Below, piece after piece: positions 6,734-14,185 of a stretch of 15,176 nucleotides of DNA. Both the position numbers and the translations under genes were made by a program. The stretch is from contig CAKQDQ010000052.1 in assembly GCA_934229335.1 (NCBI GenBank), forward strand, positions 1 to 15,176. Direction: 5' to 3'. Within the stretch, counting starts at the first letter, position 1. Every line of letters begins with the position of its first letter. Under the pieces are notes generated by a model. That model was not told the origin of the DNA. It was given only the letters and a program-made list of their open reading frames with translations, and did not search any database. This stretch comes from an uncultured Prevotella sp. (GTDB lineage Bacteria > Bacteroidota > Bacteroidia > Bacteroidales > Bacteroidaceae).

Positions 6734-8098
6734 TTATTGAGCATTGATGTTCTTGTAAGTGAACTGATCCACTAACTCAGGGTGGAAGTCCTTGTTCTTG
6801 GCACGCACCGTAATGTTCTCGAAGTTGAAGTTGGACAGGCGGTAAACCTCATCCTGCTTCTTTACATTGAAGAACACATTGCAGTCTACATCGCAGTTGC
6901 GCATAGTGATGTGGTCAGAGTATGACATTGGTGCGTCTTTCCTGCCCTTGAGGTCATAGAACTGTGTCCAAGGCGCAACGAGAATAAAGTTCTTTACCGG
7001 ACCTTTTATGTCTTCTACGGTGATGTATTCGTATCGCTGCGGAGTGTCAGGACGCATCTTTAACCACAAGAGGTTGTTGGCTTGAGAGGTGATGTTGATA
7101 CGACGCAGAATGATATTGCGGCTATGTACTGACTCAGAACCAAGGGTAAGGCACCCATGACAGAAGCCATACTCACAGTCTTCAATGATGATGTTACTGT
7201 TAGCGCCATTGCCTATGTTCTCTTTTGGTATCTCTACGCCATCGTATTTCTTCTCGAAAGCGTCTGCATAAGGTCCTTTTCCGCCCTTTATCGCTACCGC
7301 ATCGTCGTTGACAGACATATAACAGTTCTTCACAAGAACATTCTTTACCACGTCAAGGTCAATGGCGTCTGTTGACGGTCCCTTGCTGTCGTTAGGCTTA
7401 CCAAGCGAGTATATGCGCAATCCAAGGAGTTTTACGTTCTCTGAATTATATATATGTGTGGTCCAGAAAGCGGAGTTTTGCAGTTTAACGCCTTCTATCT
7501 GCACGTTCTTACTGTTGCTGATATAAACGAGACGTGGGCGTTGCTCGTCCTTGTTAGTACACTTTCCGTTCCACTTTCTGCGCAACCAGAATGACTGGTG
7601 GTAACGCAATCCGTTGCCGTCTATGGTTCCCTTGCCTGATATAGTGAAGCCATCAAGACCGTCAGCATTGATAAGTGCTCCAAAATATGTGCAGGTTTCG
7701 CCTTCAATACGTGTCTTACCGAGAGGATAATCACCTATGAAGTCTGATCCCATCAGCACCGCTCCGTCTTCAAGATATAGGTGTGTGCCCTGCTTAAAGG
7801 TCAGTCCCCCAGTCAGATAAATGCCCTGCGGCACTACGATTACGCCACCACCATTGGCTGCAGCCTTATCTATGAGTGCCTGAATCTCTGCTGTATGCAC
7901 CCTGCCATCGGCAAAAATACGGTAGTCTGTCAACTTATACTGTGTGCCAAGTGCCGCAAGATTTACTGGCGTATTGTCACGAAACCACTGCGGAACCTCC
8001 GTACCGTCAGGGAAAAGGTCCTTCTGTACCTTCTTGGCAGCATACGACTGCGACAATGACATCATTGCTATCAATGCCGCTACAAATAGTTTTCTCAT
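6734..8098 (-). CDS. Exported glycoside hydrolase family 28 (polygalacturonase-like)
   Basis: A 454-residue secreted pectin-active enzyme of the right-handed beta-helix type. Residues 1-20 are a clear signal peptide (MRKLFVAALI core, cleavage near SYA-A). The GH28 landmarks appear in order: STDAIDLD (242-249, equivalent to the NTD motif), NDDAVAIKGG (264-273, the Asp pair), CHGCLTLGSE (313-322, in place of GHG) and LLWLKMRPDT (343-352, in place of RIK). The catalytic Asp positions 244, 265 and 266 are present. The Gly-to-Cys change in the His motif and the LKMRPD form match a Bacteroidetes subgroup that I recall, rather than classic fungal endo-enzymes. An exo-acting polygalacturonidase or rhamnogalacturonan-related activity is therefore more likely. 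No SusC/SusD pair or other carbohydrate gene is nearby, so this is not a complete polysaccharide utilisation locus. Its ATG follows an A-rich leader (CAAACAAAAAAC). Confidence 0.9.
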   Translation of the reverse strand: MRKLFVAALIAMMSLSQSYAAKKVQKDLFPDGTEVPQWFRDNTPVNLAALGTQYKLTDYRIFADGRVHTAEIQALIDKAAANGGGVIVVPQGIYLTGGLTFKQGTHLYLEDGAVLMGSDFIGDYPLGKTRIEGETCTYFGALINADGLDGFTISGKGTIDGNGLRYHQSFWLRRKWNGKCTNKDEQRPRLVYISNSKNVQIEGVKLQNSAFWTTHIYNSENVKLLGLRIYSLGKPNDSKGPSTDAIDLDVVKNVLVKNCYMSVNDDAVAIKGGKGPYADAFEKKYDGVEIPKENIGNGANSNIIIEDCEYGFCHGCLTLGSESVHSRNIILRRINITSQANNLLWLKMRPDTPQRYEYITVEDIKGPVKNFILVAPWTQFYDLKGRKDAPMSYSDHITMRNCDVDCNVFFNVKKQDEVYRLSNFNFENITVRAKNKDFHPELVDQFTYKNINAQ

Positions 8099-8182
8099 GT
8101 TTTTTGTTTGATAGTTATATAGTTAGTTCTATGCATCTTCTCTCTCATTAATATCTCTCCCTAATTCTTTATAATACAGTTT

Positions 8183-8842
8183 TCACAACACTTCCACTAC
8201 TGTCAGCGTGCCATCACTTACCTTAAAGCGCACGTTCATGCCGTCATAGTCCATACCGTATATGCGTTCCGCATCGTCATGATACTGCGGTCGTGGATCT
8301 TGTGCAAGCACTTCCGTCAGTTGTTGTGACACTTTCTCTCGCCATTGCTCTGGTATCACGACCTCTAATGGCTGCCATTGCGTGGTATCCGTAAACCCTC
8401 CGCGTGCTTCTGGGTGCGCATCGGTGTAGGGTATGTATGGTTTTATGTCGTAAATAGGCGTTCCGTCCATTAGATCCGCGCCCAAAACGTGTATCACTGG
8501 AGCATCAGGAGCATCATAATCTATCCGTTCTATGCGCACAGACGATAGCCCTATGGGGGTAGGTCTGAACGGAGAACGGGTGGCAAAGACCCCAAGATGC
8601 TTGTTGCCTCCAAGCCGTGGAGGACGCACTGTGACACCCTTCGCTGCGTGTTTGTTGGCAGAGAAGCCCCACAATAGCCACAGATAGTCGAAGTCTTCCA
8701 TTCCTCTCACGGCATCGGGAGTGCGATATTCTGGTGCAAGGACTATTGTTCCACGCAGTTCGGGCACTACCCCTGCTTGGCGAGGTACACCAAACTTACT
8801 GCCGAAAGGGGAGTGGAAGGTCGCGATTAATTCACAATTCAT
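8183..8842 (-). CDS. tsaA: TsaA/TrmO-type tRNA (t6A37) N6-methyltransferase
   Basis: A 219-residue UPF0066/VirR-like protein. The family methylates N6-threonylcarbamoyladenosine at position 37 of certain tRNAs using S-adenosylmethionine. The signature segments are present: IATFHSPFGSKFGVPRQAG at the N-terminus (about 6-24), DFDYLWLLWGFS, GVFATRSPFRPTPIGLS (the main SAM/active-site block) and DLMDGTPIYDIKPYIPYTDA. The C-terminal part (about 155-219) corresponds to the variable extension of bacterial TrmO. The start codon at 8842 lies in A/T-rich repeat sequence, yet the resulting N-terminus (MNCELIATF) matches family length, so it is kept. It stands between purT and GH28 on the same strand with 85-120 bp gaps, so it may be transcribed on its own. 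Confidence 0.92.
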   Translation of the reverse strand: MNCELIATFHSPFGSKFGVPRQAGVVPELRGTIVLAPEYRTPDAVRGMEDFDYLWLLWGFSANKHAAKGVTVRPPRLGGNKHLGVFATRSPFRPTPIGLSSVRIERIDYDAPDAPVIHVLGADLMDGTPIYDIKPYIPYTDAHPEARGGFTDTTQWQPLEVVIPEQWREKVSQQLTEVLAQDPRPQYHDDAERIYGMDYDGMNVRFKVSDGTLTVVEVL

Positions 8843-8864
8843 AATTCATGATTCATGATTTTTG
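8828..8864. repeat. A/T-rich ATTCATGATT-type repeat over the tsaA start
   Basis: Overlapping near-copies of AATTCATAATTCATGATTCA surround the tsaA start codon. They resemble the second cluster at 8915-8966 on the other side of the same spacer. The two clusters are partly each other's reverse complement, because the unit itself is nearly palindromic. Confidence 0.55.
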
Positions 8865-8914
8865 ATTATACACTGTTATATTTCTGAAGACATAACACAC
8901 AATACGCCAACCTA

Positions 8915-8966
8915 ATTATGCATTATGAATTATGCATTATGAATTAAATTTCGTGCATTATGAATT
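8915..8966. repeat. Tandem TTATGCATTATGAA repeat behind purT
   Basis: The 14-bp unit TTATGCATTATGAA occurs at 8916-8929 and again at 8930-8943, and a partial third copy (GTGCATTATGAATTA) runs into the purT stop codon at 8965-8967. Such palindromic A/T repeats are common in Bacteroidales spacers; no function is known. Confidence 0.75.
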
Positions 8967-10122
8967 ACTTTAGCACTGTCGCAGCAAGGCGTTTAGCACG
9001 CTCTCGCAGTGGGTCTGTGCCTTCCTCTACTGGTCCGTAGGCAAGAACCACGCCCATTCTGCGTCCCTTTGGTGCTGCAGGCTTACCGAAGATGCGTACT
9101 CGTGTGTGGTCTTCTTTAAGCGCATCAACGAGGTTATACTCTGGTATTCCGTCGTAATCCTTATCCGCAAGCACCACAGCAGAGGCTCCTGCGTGCTCAA
9201 GGTGTATGCCAGCGATAGGCAATCCCATTACAGCGCGGAAGTGAAGTTCAAACTCTGAGAGGTTAGTGGTATGTCCTAATGTTACCATACCAGTGTCATG
9301 CGGACGTGGAGACAACTCCGAGAACACTACACCAGTATCTGTTAGGAAGAACTCTACGCCCCATAAGCCAGCTCCAGTCAACGCTTCCGTCACCTTACCA
9401 GCCATCATTTCGGCATCCTTCAGGTCTTTCTCAGATATCTGGTATGGCTGCCATGACTCACGATAGTCACCGCCTTTCTGCACGTGTCCTATCGGTGGGC
9501 AGAAGAGTGTCGGTCCGTTTTTCTGCGTAACGGTGAGCAGTGTGAACTCTGATATAAAGTTAATAAACTCCTCTATTATTACTTCCTTTACGTCACCTCG
9601 TGATCCTGCCATGGCATCGTCAAAGGCTTTGCGCAGGTCTGCCTCACACTTCACAGTGCTCTGACCGTGTCCAGAGCTTGACATCAACGGTTTAACGACA
9701 CATGGGAAGCCTATAACCTTACTTGCCTCAAGCATCTCCTCGTATGTCTTTGCATAGAAATACTTTGCCGTTCTCAGTCCGAGTTCCTTTGCAGCGAGGT
9801 CTCTTATCGCTTGACGGTTCATGGTATAGTTCACCGCACGTGCTGATGGCACCACCTGTATGCCTTCCTTCTCAAAGTCGAAGAGGCGTTCTGTGCGTAT
9901 AGCTTCTATCTCTGGCACAATGATATCTGGCTTATGTTTCTCCACTACTGCGGTGAGTGCGTCACCGTCAAGCATAGAGAATACTTCCCTTTCGTCAGCC
10001 ACTTGCATGGCTGGCGCATTATCATAACGGTCGCAGGCAATCACATACTGTCCTGCACGCTTTGCTGCTATGACGAATTCTTTACCGAGTTCGCCTGAGC
10101 CCAATAATAATATCTTCTTCAT
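8965..10122 (-). CDS. purT: Formate-dependent phosphoribosylglycinamide formyltransferase
   Basis: A 385-residue cytoplasmic ATP-grasp enzyme that makes formyl-GAR from GAR, formate and ATP, the folate-independent route for the third step of purine synthesis. The N-terminus [20 protein letters not shown], followed by [16 protein letters not shown], is the PurT/PurK-type pre-grasp domain. PEIEAI, the ATP-binding [14 protein letters not shown] loop, and [10 protein letters not shown] with [16 protein letters not shown] (metal-binding Glu and Asn/Arg region) are all characteristic. The frame extends upstream to 10161, but ATG 10122 matches the family start exactly and is chosen. It begins 41 bp behind the cytidylate kinase-like gene, so both probably share a transcript; no purN is in the window. 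Confidence 0.96.
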   Translation of the reverse strand: MKKILLLGSGELGKEFVIAAKRAGQYVIACDRYDNAPAMQVADEREVFSMLDGDALTAVVEKHKPDIIVPEIEAIRTERLFDFEKEGIQVVPSARAVNYTMNRQAIRDLAAKELGLRTAKYFYAKTYEEMLEASKVIGFPCVVKPLMSSSGHGQSTVKCEADLRKAFDDAMAGSRGDVKEVIIEEFINFISEFTLLTVTQKNGPTLFCPPIGHVQKGGDYRESWQPYQISEKDLKDAEMMAGKVTEALTGAGLWGVEFFLTDTGVVFSELSPRPHDTGMVTLGHTTNLSEFELHFRAVMGLPIAGIHLEHAGASAVVLADKDYDGIPEYNLVDALKEDHTRVRIFGKPAAPKGRRMGVVLAYGPVEEGTDPLRERAKRLAATVLK

Positions 10123-10163
10123 TTTTATTATGTTTAGGCTAACGATGCTACTTCCTTGCATCG

Positions 10164-10787
10164 CTATATATTAAATCTTTCTCGTATTACCTCTCCTATC
10201 AACTCTGCCGTTCTTTGCTGTCCGAACATCGAAGAGTTGATACACATATCGTAACTCTGTGCCGCTCCCCATACCTTTGAGGTGTAGTAGTTATAATATG
10301 CCGCTCTCTCCTCTTCTTTTTTCTCTATATATCGTGCCGCTGTCTCTATGTCGCAACCGAGTCGTTCTGACATTACTCTTGCGCGAACATCATCGTCTGC
10401 CGTTATAAACACACTGAAGAGGTGTTTGTTGTTACGCAGGATGTAGTCGGCACAACGCCCTACAAAGACACACGCAGACTCGCTTGCCGCCTTCTGTATT
10501 ACCTCACTCTGCACTTGAAACAATGATTCTTGCGACATACTATTGTTATAAAACGCGCCACTCATGCGTCCTATACGTGAGGAGAAAGCTCCGAAGAACG
10601 TTTTGAGGTTACCGTGATGCTCATCGTTATGCGCAAATATCTTAGGACTGAAACCGCTACGTTCTGCCGCAAGGTTTATCAACTCTTTGTCATAAAACTT
10701 GCAACCGAAGTCACGTGCAAGTGCTTCTGCTATCTCACACCCACCACTACCGAGTTGCCGTCCTACGCTTATTATGAGATTATCCAT
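10164..10787 (-). CDS. Cytidylate kinase-like family protein
   Basis: A 207-residue cytoplasmic P-loop protein of the cytidylate-kinase-like family, common in Bacteroidales and Firmicutes. The nucleotide-binding region is [19 protein letters not shown] (6-24), a relaxed P-loop, followed by [11 protein letters not shown]. Further blocks are [14 protein letters not shown] (about 107-120), [18 protein letters not shown] (the lid region) and [16 protein letters not shown]. Members are assumed to phosphorylate nucleotides or related small molecules, but the substrate is unproven, and they are distinct from the essential Cmk. A shared transcript with purT would fit nucleotide metabolism. The upstream 212-bp spacer carries a leader-like repeat (10877-10937) also found upstream of the 118-residue repeat protein. 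Confidence 0.85.
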   Translation of the reverse strand: MDNLIISVGRQLGSGGCEIAEALARDFGCKFYDKELINLAAERSGFSPKIFAHNDEHHGNLKTFFGAFSSRIGRMSGAFYNNSMSQESLFQVQSEVIQKAASESACVFVGRCADYILRNNKHLFSVFITADDDVRARVMSERLGCDIETAARYIEKKEEERAAYYNYYTSKVWGAAQSYDMCINSSMFGQQRTAELIGEVIRERFNI

Positions 10788-10876
10788 AGCTTATATATTT
10801 TTTTTGTAATGTTAAAATAATAACTTGAGAAGCTTTATTAATGTTAGAATAATGTTATCTTACGTATTTTTTTATC

Positions 10877-10937
10877 GTCTTGCTGGTTATTTTTTGGCTA
10901 TTCATCAGTCACGATGCTCGCATCATTTCATCTTTAT
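10877..10937 (-). repeat. Leader-like repeat, copy 1
   Basis: Shares GTCTTGC (10877-10883), an exact 13-mer ATTCATCAGTCAC (10900-10912), a small hairpin (GATGC-TC-GCATC, 10913-10924) and a downstream CATCTT block with the stretch at 15106-15176. The inner stretch is 10 bp shorter than in copy 2. It lies 90-150 nt upstream of the cytidylate kinase-like gene in the minus direction, and also just beyond the second MATE gene's stop. Confidence 0.7.
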
Positions 10938-10967
10938 ATCCCCCAAATATCTCAGCAATCTGTGGTA

Positions 10968-10990
10968 AAAAAATGCGCAAGTTATTTTTT
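10968..10990 (-). terminator. Weak A/T hairpin after the second MATE gene
   Basis: AAAAAAT (10968-10974) pairs with ATTTTTT (10984-10990) around a 9-nt loop, 10 bp beyond the MATE stop. The stem has no G-C pairs, so termination would rest on the T-run alone; a low-confidence call. Confidence 0.3.
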
Positions 10991-10999
10991 CAACATCAC

Positions 11000-12340
11000 T
11001 TATTTCAACTTCTTTATGTATGCCATAAGCATCACGTATGCTACTATTGCCGCTAAGGCGTCAGATACAGGCATTGCTAACCATACGCCTTCCAGTCCTA
11101 ACCACTTCGGCAGGAGGAACAATGCTGGCACCAAGAAGAGCAACTGTCTTGACAAGCTAAGGAATATGCTGACCTTAGCCTTGCCTATTGACTGGAAGAA
11201 ATTGGTGATAACCATCTGCGCTCCTATTATACAGAACACCGCCATCATGTACCTTAACGCCACGATGGACATTTCTATCAGCGTCTCATCTACCGTAAAC
11301 AGGCGTGCTACGAGGCGTGGAAACAGCATACACAGCAGGAAGCCAGAGGCGCATATCGCTGTACCTGAAATGATAGAGAGTTTCAGTACCTCTCTCAGTC
11401 GGTTATAGTTCTGCGCGCCATAGTTATAACCAGCTATAGGCTGCATACCCTGACACACACCGATTGTTATCATTACGAAGACGAACGCCACGCGATTGGC
11501 TATGCCATATGCACCTACCGCCATGTCTCCGCCATATTTTGCCAATGAGTTATTGATGAAGATAACGACTAAGCAAGCGCAAGCGTTCATGGCAAATGGT
11601 GATACTCCTATACTGAGTATGCTGCGAACGATGCGTCCCTGCACCTTTATCTTACTGTAATCGAGGTGTAACAAGCTATTCTTGTCGCTAAACAACCGCC
11701 ACTGCCAACACAAAGCGAAGAGCTGTGCCAATACTGTGGCGTATGCAGCACCGCGTATTCCTAAGCCGAAGGTGTAGATAAACAACGGGTCGAGAATAGC
11801 GTTGAGTATCACGGTGAATATGGTTAGGTTCATCGCAGCTTTGGGTTTGCCCGCTGCTCGCAGTACTGCGTTAAGTCCAAGATAGAGGTGTGTCACGGCA
11901 TTGCCAATGAGTATAATCTCCATATAGTCGCGAGCGTAGGGCAATGTATAGTCACTTGCACCGAAGAAACGTAGTATCGGGTCAAGAAACAGCAAGCCTA
12001 TGCCACCGAAGAGTAAACCTACAAGGATATTAAGGGCTACGCAGTTGCCGAGTATGATATTGGCTATACCATAGTCACGCTGCCCTAACTTTACGCTAAG
12101 GAAGGTTGAAGAGCCTACGCCTATTGCCGCACCGAAAGCAGCAGAGAGGTTCATTAACGGGAAGGTGATAGCAAGTCCTGATATAGCCATGGCTCCTACT
12201 CCCTGACCTATGAATATGCTATCTACCATGTTATACAATGACGATGCCACCATTGCCACTATAGCTGGCAACGCATATTGCATCAATAGCGCACCAACGG
12301 GTTTGGTTCCAAGTTCTAATGCTGCCTGTTTGTTACTCAT
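11000..12340 (-). CDS. MATE family efflux transporter (second copy)
   Basis: A 446-residue polytopic inner-membrane antiporter with about twelve helices. The N-terminus has the family signature LGTKPVGALLMQYALPAIV, then YNMVDSIFIGQGVGAMAISG. Mid-protein QGMQPIAGYNYGAQNYNRLR marks the start of the second half, and the C-terminal LFLLPKWLGLEGVWLAMPVS is typical. It probably exports drugs or metabolites using a Na+ or H+ gradient. It is clearly homologous to the MATE protein at 5171-6526 but well diverged from it (this one keeps the usual GQGVGAMA and GYNYGA motifs more closely), so it is not a recent duplicate. It has its own promoter (12365-12395) with a leader of about 20 nt, and looks monocistronic. 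Confidence 0.94.
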   Translation of the reverse strand: MSNKQAALELGTKPVGALLMQYALPAIVAMVASSLYNMVDSIFIGQGVGAMAISGLAITFPLMNLSAAFGAAIGVGSSTFLSVKLGQRDYGIANIILGNCVALNILVGLLFGGIGLLFLDPILRFFGASDYTLPYARDYMEIILIGNAVTHLYLGLNAVLRAAGKPKAAMNLTIFTVILNAILDPLFIYTFGLGIRGAAYATVLAQLFALCWQWRLFSDKNSLLHLDYSKIKVQGRIVRSILSIGVSPFAMNACACLVVIFINNSLAKYGGDMAVGAYGIANRVAFVFVMITIGVCQGMQPIAGYNYGAQNYNRLREVLKLSIISGTAICASGFLLCMLFPRLVARLFTVDETLIEMSIVALRYMMAVFCIIGAQMVITNFFQSIGKAKVSIFLSLSRQLLFLVPALFLLPKWLGLEGVWLAMPVSDALAAIVAYVMLMAYIKKLK

Positions 12341-12364
12341 TATATATAATGTGATTTATTATTG

Positions 12365-12395
12365 CAAAGTTACTGATTTTTTGTTGTATTTCAAA
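12365..12395 (-). promoter_or_regulatory. Bacteroidetes-type promoter for the second MATE gene
   Basis: On the minus strand TTTG (12395-12392), exactly 19 bp, then TAACTTTG (12372-12365): a full match to the primary sigma consensus TTTG-N19-TAnnTTTG. The ATG at 12340 follows 24 nt after the -7 box. Confidence 0.85.
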
Positions 12396-12412
12396 ACAAA
12401 TGGTAGAAAAGT

Positions 12413-12443
12413 TTTGTGGTCTTACATTTTTCTCCTAACTTTG
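12413..12443 (+). promoter_or_regulatory. Divergent Bacteroidetes-type promoter toward xseA
   Basis: On the plus strand TTTG (12413-12416), exactly 19 bp, then TAACTTTG (12436-12443), again a full consensus match. It faces away from the MATE promoter. The first recognised gene in its path is xseA at 12890, so the transcript would carry a leader of about 440 nt containing every repeat in this spacer. Confidence 0.75.
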
Positions 12444-12476
12444 TAAAACGAACAGAACAAAGGAATTAAAAATTTA

Positions 12477-12536
12477 TAATTAATAATTTAAAATTATGAT
12501 TACATCTGAAAGATAATGGATTACTATATGGGTGGT
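12477..12536 (+). repeat. Diverged third copy of the 88-bp repeat
   Basis: TAATTAATAATT (12477-12488), seven extra bases, then ATGATTACA followed by GAAAGATAATGG and GGTGG. This parallels the start of the 88-bp units at 12681 and 12769, which carry TAATTAATAATT, ATGATTACA and GAAACGGTAATGG. Similarity fades beyond about 12536. Confidence 0.5.
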
Positions 12537-12548
12537 TCTATAAATTAC

Positions 12549-12656
12549 CATCGTTAACGCTTTTGCCCTTTCAGGGCGTACCATTGATAATATGACAATA
12601 CCCAGGGTGCCGCTTCGCTTGCCCTGGGCTATGCGCTTATTGGGCTTTCAGCCCGC
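12549..12656. repeat. Interspersed three-hairpin element (REP-like)
   Basis: Three G/C-rich hairpins in an A/T-rich spacer: GCCCT-TTC-AGGGC (12565-12577), CCCAGGG with CCCTGGG (12601-12607 and 12622-12628) and GGGCT-TTC-AGCCC (12642-12654). The CCATCGTTAACG lead, the CCCAGGGTGCCGCTTCGCTTGCCCTGGG core and the GGGCTTTCAGCCC tail match, from memory, a short non-coding element scattered through many Bacteroidetes genomes. No coding frame crosses it. A RAYT-type transposase could mobilise such elements, but none is visible here. Confidence 0.7.
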
Positions 12657-12680
12657 TTTTAACTAAATTCGAGACTTGAG

Positions 12681-12856
12681 TAATTAATAATTATGATTAC
12701 AATGAAACGGTAATGGTGGGGCATGAACCTACAGTTATCATAATTTTTAATTATTAACTATTAATTTCTAATTAATAATTATGATTACAATGAAACGGTA
12801 ATGGTGGGGCATGAACCTACAGCTATCATAATTTTTAATTATTAACTATTAATTTT
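12681..12856 (+). repeat. 88-bp tandem duplication before xseA
   Basis: Bases 12681-12768 and 12769-12856 are two head-to-tail copies of an 88-bp unit with only two differences (T/C at 12735/12823 and C/T at 12768/12856). Each unit begins with TAATTAATAATT and contains the tiny frame ATG-ATT-ACA-ATG-AAA-CGG-TAA (12693-12713 and 12781-12801). It ends with A/T-rich ATTATTAACTATTAATTT. The second copy ends 33 bp before the xseA start. Confidence 0.95.
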
Positions 12857-12889
12857 TAATTTACCACCCCTTAACTGTCACTTCCGCTC

Positions 12890-14185
12890 ATGAATTATCT
12901 TACCCTCTCACAACTCAACTCGCTCGTCAGCGAAGTTATAGAACTGTCCATGCCTGAAGACTACTGGACAGTGGCAGAGCTTGCCAATGTTAACGACAGT
13001 CATGGTCACTGCTACATGGAACTGGTGGAGAAGGATGACCGTACTAACACTCCGCGAGCTCAGGCACGTGCCTGCTGCTGGCGTAACACATGGCAACGGG
13101 TTGCCTTTAAGTTTATACACGCTACGGGCGAACCTCTCAAACCAGGCATGAAGGTGTTGCTGCGTCTGCGTGCCAACTTTCATGTGGCTTACGGATTCTC
13201 ATGGATTGTGTACGACATTGACCCCTCTTACACTCTCGGCGACATGGCGCAGCGACGCTTAGAGATACTGAATACTTTGAAGGAGGAGGGCGTAATAGAC
13301 ATGAATAAGACTCTACCATTGCCTTTGTTTATGCAGCGCATCGCTATAATATCAAGTGCTACGGCTGCTGGCTATGGCGACTTCCGTAAGCAGTTGGACG
13401 ATAACGAATACGGGCTGAAGTTTTATACGCGCCTTTTTCCTGCCATCATGCAGGGCGAACAGGTGCAGGACAGCGTCATCGCCGCATTAGGGGAGATTAA
13501 CGAACTGGCAGACCTCTTCGACGCTGTTGTCATAATACGTGGCGGTGGTAGCACCGCTGACCTGTCGGGGTTTGACACATTGCCGTTAGCGGAACACGTG
13601 GCTAACTTCCCACTGCCTATCATTACGGGCATTGGTCACGAGCGTGATCAATCGGTACTCGACATCATTGCCTGTGTGAGTCAGAAGACGCCTACCGCTG
13701 TAGCCGCCTTTCTCGTAGCGCATTTAGCGCACACTCTCGATATGGTAGACGATTTCTCGCAGCGCATTGCGAGCTGCGTAAGCCTGCGTATGCAACAGGA
13801 GACGATGGCGATACAGCGACAAGAACAGCGTCTTGCCTCTGCCGTAACGTTGCGCCTTATGCGTGAGACGAACCACATAGCGCAGATGGAGACCCGTATG
13901 GTGCACGCGATAGAGCACCGACAGCTTATTGAGCGCAACCGCCTCGACAGGCTGTCGCAACGTATCCCTTGGCTCTCTGCTACCTTCTTTGAACGTGAGA
14001 AGCATCGCCTCTCTATGCTGGAACAGCGTGCCAAGGCTGTTGACCCTACGCTTATTCTGCGTCGTGGATATTCTATCACGCTGCTCAATGGCAAGGCGGT
14101 GACTGACGCGACTGCTCTGACAAGGGATGACGAGGTGGAGATTGTGTTGGCTAACGGACGTAAGAAAGCAAGAATTGATGAATAG
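12890..14185 (+). CDS. xseA: Exodeoxyribonuclease VII large subunit
   Basis: A 431-residue protein, the catalytic subunit of the single-strand-specific ExoVII nuclease used in mismatch repair and processing of damaged DNA. Residues about 1-107 form the N-terminal OB-fold (LTLSQLNSLVSEVIE, WTVAELANVNDSHGHCYMEL). Residues about 130-290 are the catalytic core: RIAIISSATAAGYGDF, DAVVIIRGGGSTADLSGFD, PLPIITGIGHERDQSVLDI and KTPTAVAAFLV, with the RGGGS and GIGHE-D blocks intact. A long Arg/Gln/Leu-rich coiled coil follows (about 300-390), and a final small domain with RRGYSITLLNGKAV. Length is normal. ExoVII needs several copies of the small subunit XseB, whose gene often follows xseA, but nothing like it lies between here and 14645. 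An upstream consensus promoter at 12413 may drive it. Confidence 0.95.
   Translation: MNYLTLSQLNSLVSEVIELSMPEDYWTVAELANVNDSHGHCYMELVEKDDRTNTPRAQARACCWRNTWQRVAFKFIHATGEPLKPGMKVLLRLRANFHVAYGFSWIVYDIDPSYTLGDMAQRRLEILNTLKEEGVIDMNKTLPLPLFMQRIAIISSATAAGYGDFRKQLDDNEYGLKFYTRLFPAIMQGEQVQDSVIAALGEINELADLFDAVVIIRGGGSTADLSGFDTLPLAEHVANFPLPIITGIGHERDQSVLDIIACVSQKTPTAVAAFLVAHLAHTLDMVDDFSQRIASCVSLRMQQETMAIQRQEQRLASAVTLRLMRETNHIAQMETRMVHAIEHRQLIERNRLDRLSQRIPWLSATFFEREKHRLSMLEQRAKAVDPTLILRRGYSITLLNGKAVTDATALTRDDEVEIVLANGRKKARIDE

Noticed and set aside
10123..10161. Upstream ATG at 10161 for purT
   Set aside because: The 13-residue extension precedes the invariant [13 protein letters not shown] start; ATG 10122 fits the family.
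5171..12340. The two MATE genes as a recent duplication
   Set aside because: Their signature motifs differ substantially (GHGVGSDALAAVN against GQGVGAMAISG), so they are old paralogues or separate acquisitions.
12681..12856. CRISPR array
   Set aside because: Two direct 88-bp units with no unique spacers between them and no cas genes; a plain tandem duplication.
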